Shown here piece by piece: positions 1 to 5,691 of a DNA stretch of 8,348 bases (positions are counted from its first letter, which is position 1; each line of letters begins with the position of its first letter). Source of the DNA: Clostridia bacterium (GTDB lineage: Bacteria; Bacillota; Clostridia; HGM11327); the NCBI GenBank assembly GCA_017935525.1, contig JAGBHJ010000092.1:1-8348 (forward strand), in the 5' to 3' direction. The translations under genes and the position numbers were made by a program. The notes under the pieces are model-generated. The model was not told the DNA's origin, made no database searches, and saw only the letters and a list, made by a program, of their open reading frames with translations.

Positions 1-464
1 AAAAGCTCTGCTTTGTCGTTATAGCCCTTTTCTTCATACAGCTTGATCGCATCCTCTCTGGGTAAGATCTGCTTTTCAAATCTGATATTCTGCTTTATGA
101 CAAAGCGCATCTCCTCCTCGATGGCACGCAGCTTTTCCGTATCAAGCTCGATACCGTCGATCTCGCAATATTGACCCTTTGAAATGCCGTACATAAATCT
201 GATATGTGCGTTGGGGTAAAGCCTGTTTACCGCCATTATAAAGACGAACTTGAGCGTTCTGAAATAGATCCTCACACCGTCCTCGCTTGTCAGATCAACA
301 GGCTCAACAACACAGTCGTAGTCGATGACCTTGATCAGATCGTAAACTCGTCCGTCGACCCTTGCCGCAACAGCATATTTGTCGTGCTTTTCGCGCAAGA
401 TCTCTTCCAACGAGCGTTGTGAATGAAATTCATACTTTTTGCCGTTAATTGTGACAGTAAACAT
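1..464 (-). CDS. TGS-domain nucleoside (uridine) kinase, N-terminal part, cut by window edge
   Basis: Reading in from the left edge on the minus strand, 154 complete codons can be translated from an ATG at 464 with no stop. The N-terminus (about residues 1-60, MFTVTINGKKYEF...) resembles a TGS domain. It is followed by a threonyl-tRNA-synthetase second-additional-domain-like segment with the stretches FRTLKFVFIMAVNRLYP (68-84), SKGQYCEI (95-102) and an acidic helix ending near residue 130. This TGS plus SAD-like order is typical of the fused nucleoside kinases of Clostridia, in which a P-loop uridine-kinase domain forms the C-terminal half. That kinase domain lies outside the window, so catalysis cannot be verified here. 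The start is supported by AGAGG about 8 nt upstream. The gene begins 27 nt after the stop of the flavoprotein gene and is probably the last visible cistron of the minus-strand operon. A link to sugar metabolism is not evident; it may simply be a passenger. Confidence 0.85.
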   Translation of the reverse strand, partial: MFTVTINGKKYEFHSQRSLEEILREKHDKYAVAARVDGRVYDLIKVIDYDCVVEPVDLTSEDGVRIYFRTLKFVFIMAVNRLYPNAHIRFMYGISKGQYCEIDGIELDTEKLRAIEEEMRFVIKQNIRFEKQILPREDAIKLYEEKGYNDKAEL

Positions 465-491
465 ATTCAATACCTCTTTTCTTCTTATATT

Positions 492-1712
492 TTACGCGTT
501 CATACCTGCAATATACCCGGTAGAAAACGCAATTTGTAAATTAAAGCCTCCCGTGTAGGCATCAACGTCTATTATCTCTCCTGCAAAAAACAGTCCGCTT
601 ATTATCTTTGACTCCATAGTTGAGGGCTTTATCTGCTTGACAGAAACTCCGCCCGACGTCACTATCGCCTCTGCTATGGGGCGAGTGCCCTTGACCTCAA
701 ATGTAAAATGCTTCAGCGCGTCAATAAGTGCGTGTCTGTCCTGCCTTGTGATCTGGTTTATCTTTTTCTCCTTTGGGATATTACAATACTGCGCAATATG
801 GGGGATCATCTTTGAGGGCAAAAGATCCGTCAGAGCGTTTACAAAATCCTTGTTGCTGTACCGTTCAAAATCCCTTCTTATTCTTTCCTCCAGCTTTTCT
901 TCACTGAGGGCGGGCTTAAGATCCAGTTCTATGAGCTTTCCTCCGATGTTTCTGACAAAAGCCGATGCGGAAAGCACCATGGGACCCGTTATACCAAAGT
1001 GAGTGAACATCATCTCGCCAAAATCCTCATAGAGCACCTTGCCGCTTTGCTTATCCTTGACCTTTAATCCCGTATTCTTTAAGGAAAGTCCCTGCATCTC
1101 GCAAAGTCTTCTGTCAACCACCTCCAAGGGCACCAGCGACGGCTTTGGGGGGATAATGTCGTGCCCCAAGTCCTTTGCAATGGTGTAACCATCACCGGTG
1201 GAGCCTGTCAAGGGGTAGGATTTTCCGCCCGTTGCGAGTATCACGGAGTCACAGGGTAACATCTTGCCACCCTCCGTCAAAACACCGCAAACGCCATTTT
1301 CGTCCGTCTTGATACCGACTGCTCTTGCCGTGATGATCTCAACCCCCTGGGTCTTCATAGCCTTAATAAGTGCATTCTGTATGTCCTGGGATCTGTCAGA
1401 CTCGGGAAAGATCCTGCCGCCTCGTTCTTCCTTCAGCTTGACGCCTCTGTTTTCAAAAAACTCCATCAGCTGATGATTGTCAAACGCCTTCAATGCGCTG
1501 TACATGAACCTTGCATTTACGGGGATGTTGGCAATAAAGCCCTCCATGTCGCAGGAATTTGTAAGGTTGCATCTGCCCTTACCCGTTATAAGGTGCTTTT
1601 TGCCCAGAATATCGTTTCTTTCCAGCAAAGTCACGCTGCTGCCGTTTTTGGCGGCGGTTATTGCCGCCATCATGCCCGCAGGGCCACCGCCGATAACAAT
1701 TACCTTATGCAT
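492..1712 (-). CDS. HI0933/YhiN/BaiN-family NAD(P)/FAD-dependent flavoprotein
   Basis: A 406-residue protein of normal family length. It opens with a dinucleotide-binding Rossmann motif (VIVIGGGPAG, residues 4-13), an acidic residue ending the second strand (ER, 31-32), and the family signature GKKHLITGKGRCNLTN (37-52). An internal ATGGKSYP segment lies near residues 160-168. The C-terminus carries the conserved VTSGGV, STMESK, GLFFAGE and DVDAYTGGFNLQ blocks, so both ends are intact. Members are soluble flavoproteins of poorly defined role; BaiN of bile-acid-converting clostridia belongs to this family, but the family is near-universal and a bile-acid role should not be inferred. The ATG at 1712 overlaps the end of nagA by 8 nt, which suggests translational coupling. 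No further Shine-Dalgarno is needed to explain the start, although AGTGG lies about 10 nt upstream. The family assignment is firm; the substrate is unknown. Confidence 0.92.
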   Translation of the reverse strand: MHKVIVIGGGPAGMMAAITAAKNGSSVTLLERNDILGKKHLITGKGRCNLTNSCDMEGFIANIPVNARFMYSALKAFDNHQLMEFFENRGVKLKEERGGRIFPESDRSQDIQNALIKAMKTQGVEIITARAVGIKTDENGVCGVLTEGGKMLPCDSVILATGGKSYPLTGSTGDGYTIAKDLGHDIIPPKPSLVPLEVVDRRLCEMQGLSLKNTGLKVKDKQSGKVLYEDFGEMMFTHFGITGPMVLSASAFVRNIGGKLIELDLKPALSEEKLEERIRRDFERYSNKDFVNALTDLLPSKMIPHIAQYCNIPKEKKINQITRQDRHALIDALKHFTFEVKGTRPIAEAIVTSGGVSVKQIKPSTMESKIISGLFFAGEIIDVDAYTGGFNLQIAFSTGYIAGMNA

Positions 1713-2889
1713 TACCGTACACCACTTTGCCGCCTATAATGGTTGCGGAAACGTTTATATCATCGTCAAATATTACGATGTCCGCATCCTTGCCCTTGGC
1801 GATGCTTCCCTTTTGGTTGTCAACGCCGATTATTCTTGACGGCGTAAGCGTTGCCATTCTGACTGCATCCACCAGCTTGACCTCCGCCAGCTTATACATA
1901 TTACGAACCAGCCTGTCCGTTGTTGCAACACTTCCCGCAAAGGACTGTCTGTCAGGGAGCTTTGCAACGCCGTCCTCAACAATTACCTTAAGTCCATTCT
2001 TTTTACTGCCCAAGATACTTTCTGTCACGTCCTGGCCTGCGGCGTTTGTGGCATCCGTCACAAGGGCGATCCTGTCGGCACCCTTGATCTTGTATATCAG
2101 CTGGAGCAATGCCTTTGGCAGGTGGCATCCGTCAGCAATGATCTCAACCGTCAGGTCGTCAATAAGGAATGCGCTTTCCACAACACCTGCAAAGCGATAG
2201 GAATTAACACGGAAAACGCCGGTCATGCCCGAATACAGATGTGTAACGTGTCTGTAACCCGCCTCATATCCCTTTAACACCTTATCATAATCGGCATTTG
2301 TATGTGCAATGGATGCTACTATGCCTCTCTGCTTTAAGAAAGAGGCAAATTCAGGCGCACCCTCCAGCTCGGGAGCTGAGCACCACATCTTGATGCTCTT
2401 GCCGTAATTATCATACACGTAATTGTATTCCTCCGACTTTGGCGGTGTGATGTACTCGGGGTTCTGTGCGCCGCACTGCTCAAGGGAAAAATACGGGCCT
2501 TCAAGATTAAAGCCCAGCATATTTGCGCCATCAGTATTTGCGGCGCAGGCATCGTCAAACACAGCCAACGCCTGCTTAAGCTCCTCAAACGTACAAGCAA
2601 GTGTCGTAGGCAACAGCGAGGTAGTACCGTGCTGTGCGTGTGCTCTCGCAACACCGACAAACGACTCTACGTCGCCGTCCATAAAGGAATAGCCACCGCC
2701 GCCGTGAACGTGTATATCCACAAAGCCGGGAGCAACGTATTTGCCCTTGGCGTCAATTATCTCCATTCCGCAGGTACACTCACCCTTCGGCAGAATGTCC
2801 TTTATTTTGCCATCCTCCAGCACAAGAATGCTGTTGTCATCTATTCTGTTGGGAAATATCAATCTTCCGTTTATAATTGCAGTCTTCAT
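1705..2889 (-). CDS. nagA: N-acetylglucosamine-6-phosphate deacetylase
   Basis: This 394-residue amidohydrolase-superfamily enzyme removes acetate from GlcNAc-6-phosphate to give glucosamine-6-phosphate, the committed cytosolic step of amino-sugar catabolism and wall recycling. After a small N-terminal beta-sandwich, APGFVDIHVHG carries the HxH metal-site pair (H60, H62). Next come NLEGPYF with the metal-ligand glutamate E130, IAHT (H196), YRHVTHLYSG (H214, H217), ADGCHL (H256), and LVTDATNAAG, whose D279 matches the catalytic aspartate. AGSVATTDRL (318-327) closes the barrel. Two motifs differ from the E. coli type: THLYSGM where THxxNAM is usual, and TDATNAAG where TDAMxAAG is usual. They resemble a NagA subtype I recall from Clostridia. 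The ATG at 2889 has GAGAGG 5 nt upstream and lies 9 nt after the oxidoreductase stop, so the genes are probably co-transcribed. No nagB is in the window; it may lie elsewhere. Confidence 0.93.
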   Translation of the reverse strand: MKTAIINGRLIFPNRIDDNSILVLEDGKIKDILPKGECTCGMEIIDAKGKYVAPGFVDIHVHGGGGYSFMDGDVESFVGVARAHAQHGTTSLLPTTLACTFEELKQALAVFDDACAANTDGANMLGFNLEGPYFSLEQCGAQNPEYITPPKSEEYNYVYDNYGKSIKMWCSAPELEGAPEFASFLKQRGIVASIAHTNADYDKVLKGYEAGYRHVTHLYSGMTGVFRVNSYRFAGVVESAFLIDDLTVEIIADGCHLPKALLQLIYKIKGADRIALVTDATNAAGQDVTESILGSKKNGLKVIVEDGVAKLPDRQSFAGSVATTDRLVRNMYKLAEVKLVDAVRMATLTPSRIIGVDNQKGSIAKGKDADIVIFDDDINVSATIIGGKVVYGNA

Positions 2890-2898
2890 CCGTACCTC

Positions 2899-4101
2899 TC
2901 AAATAACCTCATCTATATGGAGCCTTACTCCGTTTTTGCGCAGTCTTTCCTGTAATTTTGCCACATCCGCCGTTGTAAAGTCGTCAAACATTGCCGCCGC
3001 AACGCCTGCCGCCTCACCCGTCACCGCACACACGGGTATAACTCTTGTTACGTCCCACATTTCGTCAGTTGCGGAGATGTTTCGTCCTGCCGTTATAAGA
3101 TTCTTAACGTTATTGCCGTGCAAGCAACCAAAGGGCAATTCAAACACGGGACCTCTTTTCCTCCAATCGGGGAAAACACCTACGCTGGTATCCTGATGCA
3201 TTCTGTCCTTGTAGCCAACGGTAGCCTTGCCGCATATGCGCCTCGTCATCCTCATCAACGGGATCGTAGGGTACAATGTAGGCACTGCCGTGGGGTCCTT
3301 TTGCCTTACCTCCATGTCATTTTCGTAGCAGACCTGGCGTGTCAATGACATTGCATTGCTGAGCTCATCGGCGTCGAGTCCGCTGAATTTATGCACGGTG
3401 TTGACCTTGACAGGATCCAGCAAAGCATTGTACGGCTCAGATTTGGGCACGAGCCTAACGCCCTTTTCTGCCGTGTATCTGTAATGCCACATTGAAAGCA
3501 CGTTACCCGGCGAATAAACAGCCGTAGCCTCATCTGCCAGCTTGCAAACGTCAGCATCACCCGTGGAGTCCACCACAGTCTTGACTGCGATAGCCGATCT
3601 GCCCGATTTGTTCTCGATTATTACGGAAGTGATCCTGTCATCCTCTTTTGTGACAGCGGTAACGGTTGTGGCGTAGAGGATCTTGACGCCCTCGCTCAAC
3701 AGCAGCCTTTCCGCCTCTGCGGCAAACGCCATAGGATTATACTGCACCTGAAACCTGAGCTTGCCCTTTGATGCGGCTTCATAATCCCTCGCCAACCAGT
3801 CAGCAGGGTGCTCCTTTTGATTTTCGGACATACCTTTTTTGACAGAAAGCCTCAACAGCTCCTCACCTATGCCATATATTATCTGATGCCCCATACCGTC
3901 ACATATCGGCAGGTACACCGTCACAATACCAAGGGTAGCAAGACCTCCCAATGTGTATTCTCTGTCTATAAGCAAAACGTCTGCCCCTGCACGCCTTGCA
4001 GCAAGAGCCGCCGCAATGCCGGCAACGCCACCGCCACACACAAGGACATCGCAATTATGTGATACTTCAAGCCGTCTTGCAGGCTCAATTACATATTCCA
4101 T
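2899..4101 (-). CDS. FAD-dependent oxidoreductase (PF12831 type)
   Basis: A 400-residue flavoprotein. CDVLVCGGGVAGIAAALAA (residues 17-35) is the GxGxxG FAD-binding Rossmann motif, followed by an acidic strand end (DRE, 46-48) and the LGGLATLG block (51-58) typical of PF12831. A mid-protein VDSTGDAD motif and a C-terminal run of NLITAGRNISAT, DVTRVIPVC and TGEAAGVAAA complete the family pattern, so the protein appears full length. There is no signal peptide, so it should be cytosolic. PF12831 proteins commonly sit in polysaccharide- and sugar-utilisation loci, but their reactions are mostly undefined. Here it is the first gene after a perfect sigma-A promoter and immediately precedes nagA (9-nt gap). 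That makes an oxidised or otherwise modified amino-sugar derivative a reasonable but unproven substrate. GGAGG lies 7 nt before the ATG at 4101, fixing the start. Confidence 0.9.
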   Translation of the reverse strand: MEYVIEPARRLEVSHNCDVLVCGGGVAGIAAALAARRAGADVLLIDREYTLGGLATLGIVTVYLPICDGMGHQIIYGIGEELLRLSVKKGMSENQKEHPADWLARDYEAASKGKLRFQVQYNPMAFAAEAERLLLSEGVKILYATTVTAVTKEDDRITSVIIENKSGRSAIAVKTVVDSTGDADVCKLADEATAVYSPGNVLSMWHYRYTAEKGVRLVPKSEPYNALLDPVKVNTVHKFSGLDADELSNAMSLTRQVCYENDMEVRQKDPTAVPTLYPTIPLMRMTRRICGKATVGYKDRMHQDTSVGVFPDWRKRGPVFELPFGCLHGNNVKNLITAGRNISATDEMWDVTRVIPVCAVTGEAAGVAAAMFDDFTTADVAKLQERLRKNGVRLHIDEVI

Positions 4102-4142
4102 ATTTCATCCTCCGCAAAAGAATTTCTTCTTTTTCTGTTTAT

Positions 4143-4171
4143 ATTATAACATTTCTTGTCTACAATGTCAA
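4143..4171 (-). promoter_or_regulatory. Consensus sigma-A promoter of the oxidoreductase-nagA operon
   Basis: On the minus strand, TTGACA (4171-4166) is separated by exactly 17 nt from TATAAT (4148-4143). The TG placed one base before the -10 box makes it an extended -10 promoter as well. Both hexamers match consensus at every position. Initiation would fall near 4136, giving a leader of about 35 nt before the ATG at 4101. It should be constitutively strong unless repressed. I see no convincing operator across it. Confidence 0.88.
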
Positions 4172-4221
4172 ATATTTTATAAAAAATAATAAAACTTTTT
4201 CACTCTATTAACAATTAAGCA

Positions 4222-4860
4222 CTACCATTTTCTGTGACAATTATCTATAAACGCATCAAACAATGCCAAAAGTCCCTCATCTCGCTCGGGATGGAACTGC
4301 ACTCCCCACACCTTGCCGTCCCATGTGCTTACAGCTTCAATAACGCCGTCTTCCGCCACAGCGTCAACACCTATGCCCCTGCCAAGCTCGCCGCACGCCT
4401 GATGATGGAACGAATTGGTATGTATCCTCCTGCCAAATGTCTTATAAAGCGGACTGCCGTGTGATGCGGTTATCCAATGTTCACAGTCCTCATGCCCGTC
4501 AATGTGCGGAATTAGCTTGCCACCGTGGGCAACGTTTATAAGCTGGCATCCCCTGCATATTCCGAGTACGGAAAGACCCTTTTCCCTTGCTATTCTGTAT
4601 GATAAAAGCTCGTATTTGTCCCTTTCGTCATCAACGTTGCGGTCATTTTGGGTATTTTCGCCGTATATTTTGGCGTTTATGTCCCCACCACCCACAAAAA
4701 CTACTCCGTCAGAGTATTCAAAAGCCTCTCTTGCCAGCTTTATGTCGGGCGGTATCAGTATGGGTATCGCCCCTGCTTTTCTTATCGCCTCCACGTAAGT
4801 CGGCGGAACAAATACCACCCCATCCCTCACAAAGCACATCAGCGCTATTTTTGTTTCCAT
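4222..4860 (-). CDS. Class-I glutamine amidotransferase-like / gamma-glutamyl hydrolase (peptidase C26 family)
   Basis: A 212-residue protein with the fold signature of PF07722 (gamma-glutamyl-gamma-aminobutyrate hydrolase, PuuD-like). GVVFVGGGD (52-60) forms the oxyanion-side loop. LGICRGCQLINVAHGG (99-114) carries nucleophile C102. NSFHHQA (149-155) is the family's conserved histidine motif, and GVQFHPE (186-192) supplies the catalytic H190 and E192. The triad is complete, so hydrolase activity is expected. Known relatives cleave gamma-glutamyl amides such as gamma-glutamyl-GABA or trim folate or peptide gamma-glutamyl bonds; the substrate here cannot be read from sequence. It is shorter than many relatives (about 240 residues) because the segment between the N-terminal strand and GGGD is compact. 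AGGAGG sits 6 nt before the ATG. It diverges from the DNA-glycosylase gene and lies upstream of the nagA operon on the same strand, with no clear terminator between them. Confidence 0.9.
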   Translation of the reverse strand: METKIALMCFVRDGVVFVPPTYVEAIRKAGAIPILIPPDIKLAREAFEYSDGVVFVGGGDINAKIYGENTQNDRNVDDERDKYELLSYRIAREKGLSVLGICRGCQLINVAHGGKLIPHIDGHEDCEHWITASHGSPLYKTFGRRIHTNSFHHQACGELGRGIGVDAVAEDGVIEAVSTWDGKVWGVQFHPERDEGLLALFDAFIDNCHRKW

Positions 4861-4880
4861 ACAGCACCTCCTTGTATCTT

Positions 4881-4891
4881 CTGTTTAACAG
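4881..4891. repeat. Short perfect palindrome at the likely start site of the C26 gene
   Basis: CTGTT-T-AACAG is a perfect 5-1-5 inverted repeat. It lies directly downstream of the putative minus-strand -10 box, where transcription would begin, and before the Shine-Dalgarno. The position suits a repressor operator, but an 11-bp palindrome can arise by chance in AT-rich DNA, and no second copy is seen in the window. Confidence 0.3.
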
Positions 4892-4921
4892 AATATGTCG
4901 AAAGGAATATTTTGTTGTCAA
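4892..4921 (-). promoter_or_regulatory. Probable promoter of the C26 hydrolase gene
   Basis: On the minus strand a perfect -35 TTGACA (4921-4916) is followed by a weaker -10, CATATT at an 18-nt spacing (or ACATAT at 17). The predicted start near 4886 gives a leader of roughly 25 nt containing the AAGGAGG ribosome binding site. The -35 is convincing and the -10 only matches consensus at four of six positions. It stands back to back with the plus-strand promoter, with 15 nt between the two -35 boxes. Confidence 0.55.
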
Positions 4922-4936
4922 AAATCAAATTTTCTA

Positions 4937-4965
4937 TTGACTTTTTCAGACGTTTTATTTATAAT
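4937..4965 (+). promoter_or_regulatory. Sigma-A promoter of the uracil-DNA glycosylase-like gene
   Basis: TTGACT (4937-4942), a 17-nt spacer and TATAAT (4960-4965) match consensus at 11 of 12 positions. Initiation near 4972 leaves a leader of about 24 nt before the ATG at 4996. This excludes the longer upstream reading frame as the true start. It may also drive the downstream DUF4838 genes, since no clear terminator follows the glycosylase gene. Confidence 0.85.
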
Positions 4966-4995
4966 AGTTGTAAATACGAGAAGTGTGTGAGCAAT

Positions 4996-5589
4996 ATGAG
5001 CAAGCTGGCAGATAAAATTAACATTGATGAAAAATATTCACAAATCATACCTTGCAACAGAGCCTTTGTCCTTGGTGAGGGTAATGTGGATTCACCCATA
5101 GTATTTATCGGCGAGGCACCCGGTGGCGAAGAGGAAAAGCTCTTGCACCCATTTGTGGGCAAGGCAGGAAAAAACCTCAACGAATTCCTTGATGAAATAC
5201 ATCTGTTAAGGCAGGACGTTTATATCACAAATGCCGTTAAATTCCGCCCCACAAAGGAAAACCCGGCCACAAAGCGGGAAAGTAACCGTACCCCCACCAC
5301 CGCAGAAATACTTTTGTACCGTGATTGGCTCATTGAGGAGCTTAAGGTGATCTCCCCCAAGCTGGTGGTAACTCTGGGCAACACGCCCTTGTTCTCTTTG
5401 ACGGGAGACAAAGAGCTTAAAATAACAGCTTGCCACGGTCAGCTTCTGGAACACAGTCTTGACGGCGTCAGCTTTAAGCTAATGCCATTTTACCACCCTG
5501 CGGCGATAATATATCGCAGAGAGCTGGCAGATGTGTTCCGTCAGGATATGCAACAGTTAGGCAGGATATACGCCCAATTGGACGTATGA
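4996..5589 (+). CDS. Uracil-DNA glycosylase superfamily protein, family-4-like, lacking Fe-S cysteines
   Basis: A 197-residue protein that should excise uracil or other damaged bases from DNA. FIGEAPGGEEE (37-47) is the family 4/5 motif 1 (GEAPG plus a downstream acidic residue), HPFVGKAGKNL (51-61) follows, and YITNAVKFRPT (76-86) is the conserved core strand. LVVTLGNTPL (123-132) and the C-terminal motif YHPAAIIY (166-173, H167) complete the fold. Classical family-4 enzymes bind a 4Fe-4S cluster through four cysteines. Here only C20 and C146 exist, and the position usually giving a cysteine after the NRTPT segment is AEILLYRDWL, so no cluster is expected. A clostridial clade of this kind is known to me from general knowledge. 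The ATG at 4996 is chosen because a strong promoter (start about 4972) lies just upstream; its ribosome binding site is weak (GAGAAG, 12 nt away). A GTG at 4987 is a less likely alternative. Confidence 0.88.
   Translation: MSKLADKINIDEKYSQIIPCNRAFVLGEGNVDSPIVFIGEAPGGEEEKLLHPFVGKAGKNLNEFLDEIHLLRQDVYITNAVKFRPTKENPATKRESNRTPTTAEILLYRDWLIEELKVISPKLVVTLGNTPLFSLTGDKELKITACHGQLLEHSLDGVSFKLMPFYHPAAIIYRRELADVFRQDMQQLGRIYAQLDV
5568..5587. repeat. Imperfect inverted repeat across the glycosylase stop codon
   Basis: ATACGCCCAA (5568-5577) is followed directly by TTGGACGTAT (5578-5587). The arms pair at nine of ten positions (mismatch 5573/5582) and reach into the TGA stop. As RNA it could form a short hairpin with an AATT loop, but no T-run follows, so it is not a standard intrinsic terminator. 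It might be a processing signal, an operator, or chance. Confidence 0.35.
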
Positions 5590-5610
5590 CCAAATACATA
5601 TCAGTACTTA

Positions 5611-5657
5611 ATTCTGTTTGCATCGGCAATAAAGCATCAGATGCAGAGTTGACAGAA
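5611..5657 (+). repeat. Two-part inverted repeat in the leader of the first DUF4838 gene
   Basis: Within the 102-nt gap between the glycosylase and DUF4838 genes, TTCTGT (5612-5617) is complementary to ACAGAA (5652-5657), and TGCATC (5619-5624) is complementary to GATGCA (5640-5645). This gives a stem of two 6-bp blocks with a 15-nt loop. The right inner arm is also half of a second palindrome, GCATC-A-GATGC (5634-5644). There is no T-tract, so it is not a terminator; a leader structure or an operator is possible. No convincing promoter was found in this gap: the best -10 is TATCAT at 5663-5668, without a good -35. Confidence 0.35.
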
Positions 5658-5691
5658 AATAATATCATACACATTAAGACAGGAGGCAATT

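Noticed and set aside
637..1002. Plus-strand frames across the flavoprotein, nagA and oxidoreductase genes
   Set aside because: They are antisense to strongly conserved minus-strand proteins, show no domain, and have serine/leucine-rich composition typical of shadow frames.
4175..4194. AT-only stem TTTTAT/ATAAAA after the C26 gene as a terminator
   Set aside because: Six A-T pairs with no GC core and no following U-run on the minus strand; it overlaps the upstream edge of the operon promoter instead.
4648..4995. Upstream in-frame extension of the DNA glycosylase frame
   Set aside because: It is antisense to the C26 hydrolase gene, contains the glycosylase promoter, and encodes no recognisable domain; ATG 4996 fits the promoter and family length.
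5649..5677. Possible promoter from TTGACA at 5649-5654 with CATTAA 17 nt later
   Set aside because: The -10 matches only three of six positions and transcription would start inside the ribosome binding site at 5681-5686.
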